DNA from: CAXBCP01 sp963974055
Lineage (GTDB): Bacteria > Pseudomonadota > Alphaproteobacteria > MPNO01 > UBA830
Direction: 5' to 3'
Length of the DNA stretch: 64,000 bases
Assembly (NCBI GenBank): GCA_963974055.1
Contig: CAXBCP010000012.1
Location: forward strand, 62,001-126,000
The translations under genes were made by a program, and so were the position numbers. Positions 35,138-44,422 of this stretch are shown here, in pieces (within the stretch, counting starts at the first letter, position 1; each line of letters opens with the position of its first letter). The notes beneath the pieces are model-generated. The model was not told the origin of the DNA and did no database searches. It saw nothing but the letters and a program-made list of their open reading frames with translations.

Positions 35138-35318
35138 ATTTGCCGAAAATCCCCTAAAAATTGGTTAAGTCTCGCCCAATCCGCATGGCGCCATGCAGCC
35201 ACGCACCGGTTCACGGGGTACCGTATGCGGTTTCTTGCCGATATAAATTGCCCCTCGCTGGCGTGGCGCAGATAACCGCGCTACAAACGAAGTCAAATAA
35301 AATACAGGGTCGTTTCCC

Positions 35319-36188
35319 ATGAAAGCCGCCGCCTTTGACTATGTCCGGGCATCCTCAATCGACGAAATCTGCAGGTTGCTCGCGGATGCCGGTGACGATG
35401 AACGAAAGATAATCGCCGGGGGACAGACGCTTGTGCCGCTGATGGCCATGCGTATGGCCCGGCCCGATATGCTGATCGATATCAACGATGTGGCCGAACT
35501 GGCCGGCATTCACGACCGCGGCGATCATATCGCTTTCGGCGCGGGGACGCGCCAGCGCGCGCTGGAGCGTTCCGATGTGGTCTCCGAACGCCTGCCGCTG
35601 CTGGCCAAGGCCGTGCGCAATGTCGGGCATATACAGACACGGAACCGCGGCACGATCGGCGGCAGCATCGTCCACGGCGATCCGTCCTCCGAAATCCCGC
35701 TCGCGGCGCTGGCGCTGGATGCCAAACTGGTGCTGCGCAACCTGTCCGGCGAAACCGAGATCGCCATTGACGGGTTTTTCGAGGCCGCCATGGTCACGAA
35801 TATCGAACCGGACCAGTTGCTGACCGAAATCAGGATCCCCGTGTGGCAGGCCGCGCGGGTCGGTACCGGGTTCCACGAAACGGCCAGCCGGCAGGGCGAC
35901 TTCGCGATTGTCGCGGCCGCCGCCCAGGTCGAGCTGTCCGATAGCGGCAGCATCGTGCGGGCGGCCGTCACGGTCGGCGGCGCGGCGCCGTCGCCGGTGA
36001 AACTCCATACCCTGGAAGCGGCGCTCGCCGGCGTGTCGCCGGACGGGATCGACGCGCTGATGAACCTTGTAGACCAGGACATAGACCCCGATACCGACGT
36101 CCATGCGACCGCTGCCTACCGCCAGCGGGTGGCGCGCAAGCTGGTGTCCCGGGCGCTGGCCGATGCGGTCGAGGAGGCCGGCAAATGA
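35319..36188 (+). CDS. molybdenum hydroxylase FAD-binding (medium) subunit
   Basis: CoxM/XdhB-like flavin subunit of 289 residues that passes electrons from the 2Fe-2S centres to the acceptor. FAD motifs are AGGQTLVPLMAMRMA (about residues 29-43) and TIGGSIVHGDPSSEIP (about 111-126). It is preceded by a 205-base gap with AT-rich stretches where a promoter is likely. Its stop overlaps the next start as ATGA. It starts a complete M-S-L set. Confidence 0.92.
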   Translation: MKAAAFDYVRASSIDEICRLLADAGDDERKIIAGGQTLVPLMAMRMARPDMLIDINDVAELAGIHDRGDHIAFGAGTRQRALERSDVVSERLPLLAKAVRNVGHIQTRNRGTIGGSIVHGDPSSEIPLAALALDAKLVLRNLSGETEIAIDGFFEAAMVTNIEPDQLLTEIRIPVWQAARVGTGFHETASRQGDFAIVAAAAQVELSDSGSIVRAAVTVGGAAPSPVKLHTLEAALAGVSPDGIDALMNLVDQDIDPDTDVHATAAYRQRVARKLVSRALADAVEEAGK

Positions 36189-36676
36189 GCGACATAGAAA
36201 TCACCCTGAACGTCAACGGGCGCGACCGGACCGTTTCGGTGCCGCCCCGGATGACCCTGGTCGATTGCCTGCGCGATGTGCTGCGCCTGACCGGGACCCA
36301 TGTCGGCTGCGAACACGGCATCTGCGGCGCCTGCTCGGTCATGCTGGACGGCGAGCCGATCCGGTCCTGTCTGATGTTCGCGGTCCAGGCCGAAGGCCAC
36401 AGCATCACCACGGTCGAAGGCCTGCTGAAGGAAGACGGCGAACTGAGCGATCTCCAGGATTCGTTCTGGGAATGCCATGCGATGCAATGCGGCTATTGCA
36501 CGCCGGGCATGCTGGTTGCCAGCCAGTCGCTGCTGAACGAAAATCCCGAGCCCTCGGAAGACGAGATCCGCGAAGCGATCAGCGGAAACCTGTGCCGTTG
36601 TACGGGCTACCAGCAGATTGTCGAAGCCATCCAGATGACCGCCAAACGTCGCCGCGAAGGAGCGTCCCATGGTTGA
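36185..36676 (+). CDS. molybdenum hydroxylase 2Fe-2S (small) subunit
   Basis: CoxS/XdhC-like electron-transfer subunit of 163 residues with two 2Fe-2S centres. Plant-type ferredoxin cysteines are C42, C47, C50 and C62 (GCEHGICGAC then C), and the four-helix centre uses C102, C105, C137 and C139 (CGYC, CRC). It overlaps both neighbours, by 4 and 8 bases, so the three subunits are made together. Confidence 0.95.
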   Translation: MSDIEITLNVNGRDRTVSVPPRMTLVDCLRDVLRLTGTHVGCEHGICGACSVMLDGEPIRSCLMFAVQAEGHSITTVEGLLKEDGELSDLQDSFWECHAMQCGYCTPGMLVASQSLLNENPEPSEDEIREAISGNLCRCTGYQQIVEAIQMTAKRRREGASHG

Positions 36677-39071
36677 TGCCCCCGCAAACCTGCCGAACTA
36701 CCGCTACGTGTCGCGCAAGCGGCGGACCAAGGAAGACCGGCGTTTCATCAGCGGCCGCGGCAAGTTCGTCGCCGACGTCGAAGTTCCCGGCATGAAGCAT
36801 GTCGCGGTGCTGCCGAGCCCGCATCCGCGCGCCAATATCGTCAGCATCGATACCAGCGCGGCGCTGGCCCTGCCGGGGGTGCATTACGTGCTGACCGGCG
36901 ACGAGCTCGGCGAAGCGACCAATTCGCTGTTTCACGGGCTCGACCTGCCGAACGTGGTCTGGCACCCGCTGGCGGTGGGGATGACCCGCTATGCCGGCGA
37001 ATGGGTGGCGGCGGTGGTCGCGGATTCCCGGTATATCGCCGAAGATGCCGCGGAACTGATCGACGTGGAATACGAATCGCTGCCTGCGGCGGTCGATTCC
37101 GAAAAAATGCTCGACGAGGATCAGCCTCTCGTTCACCCGGCGCACGGCACGAACGTGCTGTTCCGGAAAACATGGACCTGGGGGCCCGTCGCCGACGATT
37201 TCGCGAGCGTCACGAATACCGTGAGCTACCGCGCCCGTTGGGGCCGGTCGTCAACGGTGCCGATCGAAACCTTCGGCGTCGTCGCCAAATGGGACGATAC
37301 CCACGAAATCCTCGATGTCTGGGCATCGATCCAGATGCCGCAATATCAGGACCAGATCGCGTCCGCGCTGCGGATTCCGATGAACCAGGTGCGGGTACAT
37401 AACGACGTCGATGTCGGCGGCTCCTACGGCGTCAAGCGCGGTATCAAGCATACCGTCCTCGTCAGCTACCTCGCGAAGAAGCTGGGCTTTCCGGTCCGGT
37501 TTATCGAGGACCGGCTCGACAACATGTCGGGCGGCGACGCGCACGGGCCCGACCGGATTTTCGATATCACGATGGCGTTCGACGACGAGGGCGTGATCAA
37601 GTCGATGAAAATCCGCGCGCTGGACGATGTCGGCGCCTATCCCGGCCGCGCGCCGTTGCAGCTCGGCAAGCCGATCACCGCGCTGTGCGGTCCCTACCGG
37701 GTCAATTCCATCGAATACGAAGCGATTTCCGTGACGTCAAACAAAACCGGACAGGTGCCGGTGCGCGGTTTCGGCCAGTCGCCGACCAATTTCGCGGTCG
37801 AGACGGGCATAGAGCGGGTGGCGAAGTATCTCCGGATCGACCGGGTCGAGGTCCGCGTCCGCAACCTGGTCCGCAAGGACGAATTTCCGTGGCAGATCCC
37901 GCCGGGATCGCGCTACGATTCCGGCGATTTTCACGCCGTTCTCGAAAGCGCGGTCAAAACGTCGAACTGGGACGACCTGATCGCCCGGCGCGACGCCCTG
38001 CGGGCGAAGGGACGCCTGGCGGGTGTCGGCATCGCAACCTGCCTGGAGCCCGGCGGCGGGAACAATATTTTCGAATTCCTGTTCAACCCGAAGCTGGAAA
38101 TCACGACCTTCGTCGAATCCGTGCTGATCAAGGTCGACCCGACGGGCGTCGTCAGCGCCATGATGTGCACCACGACGTCGGGCCAGGGCCATGAAACGCT
38201 GGTATCGACCATCGCCGGCGAAGAGCTCGAACGCGATCCAGATGACATCCGGGTGCTTCACGCCGATTCCCTTGAAGCACTGCCGACCCGCAGCCCCGTG
38301 GCAAGCCGCATGGCGATCGTGCTCGGGACGGCGACGTCGAAAGCCGCGCGGGAAATCAAGAGCAAGATGATCACCATCGCGGCGCACGACCTCGGGGTCG
38401 AACAGGACCGGATCGAATATGCCGACGGCGAGTTCAGCGTCCGTGGCGAACCCGCGCGCAAGCTGGGCTGGAACGAAATCTGCCATATCGCCCACAAACA
38501 GTTCCACCGCATGCCGCCCGGCCACGAGCTCGGCCTGCAGGCCTATGCGGTACAGCAGGTGCCGGGTGCGGGCGGCTTGCCGAACGAAAAGAACGAAGTG
38601 CCGTTATATCCCTGCTTTTCGTTCCAGGCCCACGTGCCGCTGGTCGAGATCGACCCGGATACGGGCAAGGTAAAAGTGCATGACTATTTCATCGCCCATG
38701 ACTGCGGTACCGCGATCAACCCGGATATCGTCCGCGGCATGATCATCGGCGGGGTCGCCCACGGTATCGGCGCCGCGCTTTACGAAAAGTTCGAATACGA
38801 TGTCGACGGCCAGCTGCTTGCCGGTACTTTCGTTGACTACCTGCTGCCGTCGGCGCACGAAATTCCGGGGGTGACCGATATCGAACACTGCACGCCGTCG
38901 CCGCTGACGTCGCTGGGCCAGAAGGGGTCCGGCGAAGGCGGCTATCTCGGGGCACCCGCTGCGATCGCGTCGGCGGTCAACGATGCGCTGGCGCCGTACG
39001 ACATAGAGATCAACGAACTGCCGATCCGGGCGCGCGACATCGAAGCGGCGCTTTTTGAGAAAACACAATAA
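36669..39071 (+). CDS. molybdenum hydroxylase large subunit, copy 2
   Basis: Molybdopterin-binding catalytic subunit of 800 residues, coupled to the Fe-S subunit gene. Marks are RKRRTKEDRRFISGRGKFVAD at the start, DVGGSYGVKRGIKH, TTSGQGHETLVSTIAGEEL, and GQKGSGEGGYLGAPAAIASA with the catalytic Glu. The active-site loop, AYRxxxR in many relatives, reads VRGFGQSPTNFAVE, so it differs from copy 1 and from CO dehydrogenase. An enoyl-CoA hydratase follows 31 bases later, suggesting a CoA thioester or ring substrate further down the path. Confidence 0.92.
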   Translation: MVDAPANLPNYRYVSRKRRTKEDRRFISGRGKFVADVEVPGMKHVAVLPSPHPRANIVSIDTSAALALPGVHYVLTGDELGEATNSLFHGLDLPNVVWHPLAVGMTRYAGEWVAAVVADSRYIAEDAAELIDVEYESLPAAVDSEKMLDEDQPLVHPAHGTNVLFRKTWTWGPVADDFASVTNTVSYRARWGRSSTVPIETFGVVAKWDDTHEILDVWASIQMPQYQDQIASALRIPMNQVRVHNDVDVGGSYGVKRGIKHTVLVSYLAKKLGFPVRFIEDRLDNMSGGDAHGPDRIFDITMAFDDEGVIKSMKIRALDDVGAYPGRAPLQLGKPITALCGPYRVNSIEYEAISVTSNKTGQVPVRGFGQSPTNFAVETGIERVAKYLRIDRVEVRVRNLVRKDEFPWQIPPGSRYDSGDFHAVLESAVKTSNWDDLIARRDALRAKGRLAGVGIATCLEPGGGNNIFEFLFNPKLEITTFVESVLIKVDPTGVVSAMMCTTTSGQGHETLVSTIAGEELERDPDDIRVLHADSLEALPTRSPVASRMAIVLGTATSKAAREIKSKMITIAAHDLGVEQDRIEYADGEFSVRGEPARKLGWNEICHIAHKQFHRMPPGHELGLQAYAVQQVPGAGGLPNEKNEVPLYPCFSFQAHVPLVEIDPDTGKVKVHDYFIAHDCGTAINPDIVRGMIIGGVAHGIGAALYEKFEYDVDGQLLAGTFVDYLLPSAHEIPGVTDIEHCTPSPLTSLGQKGSGEGGYLGAPAAIASAVNDALAPYDIEINELPIRARDIEAALFEKTQ

Positions 39072-39102
39072 CGAACGTGACACCGACAAAAGGGAAACAG
39101 AC

Positions 39103-39828
39103 ATGAGCGACGATATTATTCTGGAACAGGACGGACGCATACTGCGGGCGACCTTCAACACGCCGCCGGATAACGGCGTATCCGACGTCATGGCGGGGCA
39201 ATTCTCCGAGGCGATCCTGGCCGCCCATGAAAATTCCGACATGGTTCTGCTGCGCAGCACCGGCCCCGATTTCTGCACCGGCCGTATCCGCGATGCCAGC
39301 GGCGGGCCGCCGTCGCCGGAAGCATACACCCGCCGCGCGGAATACGATCCGATCTTCAATTGCTACCGCTCCATCAAGGATGCCCAGATTCCGGTCGTTG
39401 CCGTAATCGAAGGGCGCTGCATGGGCTTCGGGACGGCGGTGGCGTCGGTGTGCGACGTTTCTTTTGCGAGCAGCACGGCGACCTTCAACATCCCCGAGGT
39501 CGGCCATAACGTCATGCCGACGATGGTGATGTCGGCGATTTACGACCGTATGCCGCGTAATGCGATCATGTGGATGACCTATTCAACCGACTTCATCGAC
39601 GCGGAGCGGGCCCTTACATACGGGCTGGTCAGCCAGGTCGTCGACGCGGCCAAGCTCGACGCAGAAGTCGACCGGTTCTGCGACCTGCTGCTAAGCCGCC
39701 CGCGGCCGGCGATCCTCGGGTTGAAGGAATATCTCCGGTCCGCCCCGCGGATGGACGATCAGGGTGCGCTCGATTACGCCCGCAGCATCCATTCGATGGT
39801 CAATACCGCCGCGGCGATGAAGAAATAA
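39103..39828 (+). CDS. enoyl-CoA hydratase/isomerase family protein
   Basis: Crotonase-fold enzyme of 241 residues, started at ATG 39103 after AAAGGGAAA. Oxyanion-hole segments are PDFCTGR and GRCMGFGTAVASVCDVSFAS. A Glu at the catalytic region lies in FNIPEVGHNVMP. The C-terminal part has the usual helices. It follows the hydroxylase M-S-L set on the same strand and is ended by a strong terminator. It may hydrate, isomerise or open the hydroxylated product; which of these cannot be told. Confidence 0.85.
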   Translation: MSDDIILEQDGRILRATFNTPPDNGVSDVMAGQFSEAILAAHENSDMVLLRSTGPDFCTGRIRDASGGPPSPEAYTRRAEYDPIFNCYRSIKDAQIPVVAVIEGRCMGFGTAVASVCDVSFASSTATFNIPEVGHNVMPTMVMSAIYDRMPRNAIMWMTYSTDFIDAERALTYGLVSQVVDAAKLDAEVDRFCDLLLSRPRPAILGLKEYLRSAPRMDDQGALDYARSIHSMVNTAAAMKK

Positions 39829-39858
39829 TGCGCGGCTGAAGACGGATTGTAACGACCG

Positions 39859-39893
39859 GAAACCGGTGAGCCCTGCTCACCGGTTTCTTTTTT
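39859..39893 (+). terminator. strong intrinsic terminator after the hydroxylase operon
   Basis: A perfect 13-bp stem GAAACCGGTGAGC/GCTCACCGGTTTC (39859-39871 and 39875-39887) with a CCT loop is followed by six T (39888-39893). It ends the rightward transcript and also contains the stop codon of the convergent epimerase gene. Confidence 0.93.
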
Positions 39894-40821
39894 GCAGGTC
39901 CGCCGCGTAGTCGGCCATCGCGTCGTCGAGCGGGAATTGCGGGGTCCAGCCCAGCTCGTCGCGCGCCCGGCTGACATCCAGCGGGGTGTCGCGCGAAACC
40001 GGGGCCTTGCCCGGCGTGATTTCGATCTCGAACCCGGGAACGGCGGATTTCACGGCGGCCACCAGCCGGTCGAAACCGATCACCTCGCCGTAGGCCAGGT
40101 TATAGACCGCTTTCGCCGGCAGGCCCGCCGCGGTCGCCGCGAGATCGGCGGCGCGGCCCATATCCTTGGCGTAGATATATTCGAACGCCATGGTCTGTTC
40201 TTCGGGAATGACCGCGGTTTCGCCGCGAAGCCCGGCCTCGACCAGCGACTGGACCTTTTCGCCGCCGCCCGACCCGGCCCAGAAATGCCCGACCCCGAAT
40301 ACGTTGGCGGGACGCAGCAGCACCAGTTCGAATTCGCACTCGGCCTGATAGGCTTCGAAGATCAGTTCCTGCGCCGCCTTGGAATTCGAATAGGGCGCGC
40401 CGCCGCCGCGGTGGAAGCTTTCATCGATTTTCTCCGGCATCGGCCGGCGCCAGTCGTAGACCCCGAAGGTGGACGTGTGGATCAGGCGTTTCACGCCGGT
40501 CAGCCGCACGGCTTCGGCGACCTGCATCGCGCCGCCGATATTCAGGTCGAACCCGTAGGCCAGCGGATTGCCGACCCGTTTACCGATCAGCCCGGCGGTG
40601 TTCAGAACCGTGTCCGCCTTGTGGGCCCGGATCGCGTCGATCAGGGCGGGCAGGCTGCGGACATCGCCGGCAATAATGTCGTAATCGATATCGCCGAGAC
40701 GGGCGGCGACGTAGTCCGCGCGCGGCACCGGGTCGAGAAAAACGACCCTCTCGCCCCGTTTCGCGGCCTCGATCGCATAGGCGGTCCCGATCAGGCCGGC
40801 GCCCGTTACCAGGGTGGTCAT
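39877..40821 (-). CDS. NAD(P)-dependent epimerase/dehydratase (extended SDR)
   Basis: 314-residue extended SDR. The cofactor loop is GAGLIGTAYAIEA (residues 7-19, GxxGxxY variant). The catalytic region has STFGVYDW and the Y-x3-K in PYSNSKAAQE; RPANVFGVGHF and YIYAKDMGRAAD are family marks. The ATG follows GGAGAGAA. It is 24 bases after the cupin gene on the same strand, so the two form a unit. Substrate may be a nucleotide sugar or a small hydroxy compound; context favours the latter. Confidence 0.85.
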   Translation of the reverse strand: MTTLVTGAGLIGTAYAIEAAKRGERVVFLDPVPRADYVAARLGDIDYDIIAGDVRSLPALIDAIRAHKADTVLNTAGLIGKRVGNPLAYGFDLNIGGAMQVAEAVRLTGVKRLIHTSTFGVYDWRRPMPEKIDESFHRGGGAPYSNSKAAQELIFEAYQAECEFELVLLRPANVFGVGHFWAGSGGGEKVQSLVEAGLRGETAVIPEEQTMAFEYIYAKDMGRAADLAATAAGLPAKAVYNLAYGEVIGFDRLVAAVKSAVPGFEIEITPGKAPVSRDTPLDVSRARDELGWTPQFPLDDAMADYAADLQKRNR

Positions 40822-40845
40822 TGGGTTCTCTCCGGTTCTCGTTCT

Positions 40846-41361
40846 TCAGCCGTAGAATTGCCCGTCGAGATACTCGATGGGCTCCGACTTGTTTTTCTTT
40901 GAATCGCCGCGCATCGGGTTTCCGTCGGCGTCGATCCTGTCGATTTCCGGCAGTTTCTGGAAATTGGGCGACCCGATCCGCAGCATCACCAGCGGCTCGC
41001 CCGGGATCGCGGTAAACCAGTACATGTTGCCCTTGGGCAGCATGATGCCCTGGTTCGCGGCCAGCACGGTTTCCTCGTTTTCCGGGCCGTAGAACCGCAC
41101 GCTTCCCTGCAGCACGATAAAGCTGTGATCCTCGCCCGGATGGGCGTGGAGTTCGTTTTCGCCGCCTTCGGCATATATTTTCAGCCGGATCGACATGTCT
41201 TCGGTCGCGGCGAGCGGGGTGTCCGTTCTGCCGCGGGCAAGTAATTGCCCGGCGACGTTGAACACGGTCGGCTTGTCGTTCGCCGCCAGTTCCGACTGCC
41301 GCTGTTTCAGCGCGTCGGATCCGATGGCGGGCGGAATGATGTCTCGTGCGGCGGTGGCCAT
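40846..41361 (-). CDS. cupin-domain protein (1)
   Basis: 171-residue single cupin. The metal-binding motif is GENELHAHPGEDHSFIVLQG (about residues 67-86) with HxH and a later Glu/Asp, and the second motif falls near LPKGNMYWF. The start follows GGGGA. It is divergent from the ThDP enzyme gene, 94 bases away, and pairs with the epimerase. It may be an isomerase, lyase or dioxygenase; cupin function is not readable from the motif. Confidence 0.75.
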   Translation of the reverse strand: MATAARDIIPPAIGSDALKQRQSELAANDKPTVFNVAGQLLARGRTDTPLAATEDMSIRLKIYAEGGENELHAHPGEDHSFIVLQGSVRFYGPENEETVLAANQGIMLPKGNMYWFTAIPGEPLVMLRIGSPNFQKLPEIDRIDADGNPMRGDSKKNKSEPIEYLDGQFYG

Positions 41362-41455
41362 GTTTCGTCCCCGGGGAAGCTGTTAATCCGAATTGTTCCA
41401 TGGTTAGCTTAGGCCAATCGTCATTACTAAAACAATCGCGGGGGAACGGCCTTAG

Positions 41456-43219
41456 ATGTCCGGCGACAACAAGATCAAGAAATCCGATCGCAAATGGCAG
41501 TCGGACATCATCGTCGACCTGATCAAGCAATACGGCTTCAAGCATATCGCCCTCAACCCCGGGGCCAGCTATCGCGGCCTGCACGATTCGCTGGTCAATT
41601 ACGGCGAGAACGACCCGCCGATGATGATCTGCAACCATGAAAAGATCGCGGTGCAGATGGCCCACGGCTATGCAAAGGCGACGGGGGAGCCGATGATCGC
41701 CATCGTTCACAACGTGGTCGGGCTGCTGCACGCGCAGCTCGCGATCTACTATGCCTATATCGATCGCGCGCCGGTCTTCGTCATGGGCGCGACCGGGCCG
41801 ACCGACGAAGGCATCCGCCGGCCGTTCATCGACTGGATCCACACAGCCGCCGTCCAGGGCAACGCTGTGCGCGATTTCACCAAGTGGGACTACCAGCCGG
41901 GCAGCGTTCACGGCATCCCGGATTCCTTCGCCCGCGCCTATTCGATCATGATCGCCGAACCGCAGGGCCCGATATACATGTGCTACGATGCCGGAATCCA
42001 GGAAGCGCCGCTGACCGACGATATCAAACTGCCGTCGCCCGGCGCGGTGCGGATCACGCCGCCCTTGGCACCCGACCGCGCGGCGCTGGAACAGGTCGCG
42101 GACCGGCTGCTGGCGGCCGAAAACCCTATGATCCTGGTCGAATATGCCGGGCGCATGCCGCATGGCTACGACTATATCGTCGATTTCGCCGAGACCGTCG
42201 GCGCCGGCGTGTCGGATATCTACAAGCGGCTCAATTTCCCCAACCGCCACCCGCTGAACCTCAGCATGGACGGGGCTGCGTTCGACGGCGCCGACCTGGT
42301 GCTGTGTCTCGACGTGCGCGACTGGACGCGGGGCACCCATGGCACGAACCCCATCACCCGCGAGGTCGAAGACAGGACGGCCCCGGGCAGTATATGGATC
42401 GACATGGGCTTCGCAGATATCGAAATCAGCAAATGGGCGATGGATTACAACAAGCACCGCGACTGGGACGTGCGCGTGACCGCCGATGTCGTCTCGGCCC
42501 TGCCGGTGCTGACCGCGATCTGCCGCGAACGGATCGCCGCCGATGCGGCCCTGCAAAGCAAAATCGCCGACCGCACGGCGCGGATATCGGAGCGCCATGA
42601 CGGCCTGTTCGCGAAATGGGCGGCGGAGGCGAAGACGGACAGGGAATCGTCGCCGGTGACCCTGCCGCGGCTGGCGTCGGAAGTGTGGGACGTGATCGAG
42701 GACGAGGACTGGGTTCTGACGGCGGGCGAATTGCGCAACTGGACCCGGAAATTGTGGAATTTCGACAGGCCCTACCGCCATCCCGGCCGGTCGCTCGGCA
42801 CCGCCACCCAGTTCGGCATTTCGCTCGGCGTGGCGCTGGCGAACAAGGGAACCGGCCGGCTGGTGGTCGACCTGCAGCCGGACGGCGATCTGATGTTCGA
42901 TCTCGGCGCGCTGTGGGTGGCGACCAAGTACGAAATTCCGATGCTGGTCGTGATGTACAACAACCGTGCCTATTACAACGACTGGGAACACCAGAAGCAC
43001 ATGGCCCATGCGCGCGGCACGGACGAGGAACGCGCCTATATCGGCATGGACCTCGACGGGCCGGAGCCGGACTTCGCGGCGGCCGCCAGGTCGATGGGCT
43101 GGTGGGCGGAAGGCCCGATCGAGGATCCGGCGGATATCAACGGCGCGCTCCGGCGCGCGATCGAACAGGTAAAGGCGGGAAAGCCGGCCCTGGTCGATGT
43201 CGTCTGCCGGCACAGATAG
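41456..43219 (+). CDS. thiamine-diphosphate-dependent enzyme (acetolactate synthase-like superfamily)
   Basis: 587-residue ThDP enzyme of the decarboxylase/lyase class. The ThDP-activating Glu is E62 in NHEKIAVQMAHGYAK. The cofactor-binding region reads QPDGDLMFDLGALW and ends at YNNRAYYND, the GDx...NN pattern. The central domain is weak in FAD contacts compared with IlvB, and the sequence differs strongly from the ilvB product in this window, so this is not a second acetolactate synthase for biosynthesis. It may act on a 2-oxo acid. A cupin gene follows 13 bases later. Confidence 0.85.
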   Translation: MSGDNKIKKSDRKWQSDIIVDLIKQYGFKHIALNPGASYRGLHDSLVNYGENDPPMMICNHEKIAVQMAHGYAKATGEPMIAIVHNVVGLLHAQLAIYYAYIDRAPVFVMGATGPTDEGIRRPFIDWIHTAAVQGNAVRDFTKWDYQPGSVHGIPDSFARAYSIMIAEPQGPIYMCYDAGIQEAPLTDDIKLPSPGAVRITPPLAPDRAALEQVADRLLAAENPMILVEYAGRMPHGYDYIVDFAETVGAGVSDIYKRLNFPNRHPLNLSMDGAAFDGADLVLCLDVRDWTRGTHGTNPITREVEDRTAPGSIWIDMGFADIEISKWAMDYNKHRDWDVRVTADVVSALPVLTAICRERIAADAALQSKIADRTARISERHDGLFAKWAAEAKTDRESSPVTLPRLASEVWDVIEDEDWVLTAGELRNWTRKLWNFDRPYRHPGRSLGTATQFGISLGVALANKGTGRLVVDLQPDGDLMFDLGALWVATKYEIPMLVVMYNNRAYYNDWEHQKHMAHARGTDEERAYIGMDLDGPEPDFAAAARSMGWWAEGPIEDPADINGALRRAIEQVKAGKPALVDVVCRHR

Positions 43220-43232
43220 AGAGGAAACGGAC

Positions 43233-43802
43233 ATGGACCGGAAACCGATGCTGCCCGCGGTCGAGAAATTCGTTGCCGGCATGCGGGACGTCTGCGCGCG
43301 GATCGAGGGCGACGGGAAGTGGGGCCGGTGCCGCGACCTGCTGGCCGAGATGCTGAAAGACCCGGCGCTGCAACGCCACGCAGGCGACTGGCCGGTGGGC
43401 GGGTTCGACGGCAAGAAGGTCGATAACCTGCTGTTCTATGAAGACCCCGATTACGGATTCGTCATCAACGGGCTGATCAAGAACCCGGGCGGGCTGGCGG
43501 TGCCCCATGACCACGGACAGGCATGGACGGTATACGGGGTGCTTGCCGGCGCCGAACGGATCGTGCAGATGACGCCGGGAGAGAACGGTTTTACGGAAGG
43601 CGAGGCCAGCGAATGCGGGCCGGGCGATGTCGATATCGTGCCGCCCTGGCGCATCCATGCCGAATATGCCGGCGACGAAAAGACCATCGCGGTGATCGTC
43701 CGCAGCCAGCGTTCCGGCACCTTCGAGCAGTTCCGTCACAATGACGACGGCAGCAAAACGCAGTTCCCCGGCCCCAACCAGGTGCCCTACGAGCTGGCCT
43801 AG
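43233..43802 (+). CDS. cupin-fold protein (2)
   Basis: 189 residues, started at ATG 43233 after GAGAGGAAA. The cupin motif is AVPHDHGQAWTVYGVLAG (about residues 89-106) with HxH, and the second half has DIVPPWRIHAEYAG with a His. The arrangement resembles cysteine-dioxygenase-like proteins. It directly follows the ThDP enzyme gene and is likely in its operon. Substrate unknown. Confidence 0.75.
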   Translation: MDRKPMLPAVEKFVAGMRDVCARIEGDGKWGRCRDLLAEMLKDPALQRHAGDWPVGGFDGKKVDNLLFYEDPDYGFVINGLIKNPGGLAVPHDHGQAWTVYGVLAGAERIVQMTPGENGFTEGEASECGPGDVDIVPPWRIHAEYAGDEKTIAVIVRSQRSGTFEQFRHNDDGSKTQFPGPNQVPYELA

Positions 43803-43826
43803 GGAAGAGCGGGCTAGGCGGGGCGT

Positions 43827-44342
43827 TCAGGCGGTTTTCGGCGTCCAGCTTTTCTGACGGTCGCGGCCCTGGTTCTGGTCGCGCCATTTGTTGTCGGTTT
43901 CGTCGAGATCGAAGACGTAGCTGTATCCGCCTTCCGGGTTCGTCAGGATTTCCCACCAGTTGTCGTCGCGGTCGATGATGTACATCGCATAGGTGCCGTG
44001 CTGGTGAACCGGCTTGGTAATTTTCTTGATGCCGTAATTTTCCTGTTGGGCGAGCGCGGTCCGGTAGGCCTCATCGACGTCGTCTTCCGTCGCCATGTCG
44101 AGACCGAAATGACTGAATATCCCGGCCGCGGTCTCGCCCTTGGTCTGGACGCAGGCAATCGTCGTGGTGCTGTTCAGCCGCAGCATGAGCGAGACCGCGC
44201 TGGTCTGCGTCACTTCGAGGCCGAGAAATTCTTCGTAGAACCGCCGTGCCTCGTTCAGGTCGTGACATTCGACCGTGCCGTGAGAAAGCAGCGTCGGTTT
44301 CAGGTGCGACCGTGTGACGGTGGTTGTCTGTGCTTCGGCCAT
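43827..44342 (-). CDS. VOC-family (glyoxalase/extradiol dioxygenase-like) protein
   Basis: 171 residues, started at 44342 (MAEAQTTTVTRSHLKP) after GAGGGA; this frame extends upstream into the next gene, but only this segment is family-like. The first beta-alpha unit shows LSHGTVECHDLNEARRFYEEFLGLEV with a metal His, and the last strand pair has MYIIDRDDNWWEIL with a metal Glu. It converges on the cupin gene and lies after the FMN oxidase gene. It could be a ring-opening dioxygenase, lyase or epimerase. Confidence 0.8.
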   Translation of the reverse strand: MAEAQTTTVTRSHLKPTLLSHGTVECHDLNEARRFYEEFLGLEVTQTSAVSLMLRLNSTTTIACVQTKGETAAGIFSHFGLDMATEDDVDEAYRTALAQQENYGIKKITKPVHQHGTYAMYIIDRDDNWWEILTNPEGGYSYVFDLDETDNKWRDQNQGRDRQKSWTPKTA

Positions 44343-44422
44343 CTGTTTCCCTCGGTAAATTTTTGCTGTTCCGCAAATGTTAGTGGGGCGTTTTTCCGAT
44401 GTAAATACGCAGGCCTGACGGA

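Noticed and set aside
32604..39071. Aerobic CO dehydrogenase (coxMSL)
   Set aside because: Neither large subunit has the AYRCSFR loop of the true CO-oxidising enzyme, and no cox accessory genes are next to them.
40580..43414. 944-codon open frame on the minus strand
   Set aside because: It runs antisense to the ThDP enzyme and out of frame over the cupin and epimerase genes. The sequence is low-complexity Arg/Asp/His with no family likeness; long shadows are common in GC-rich DNA.
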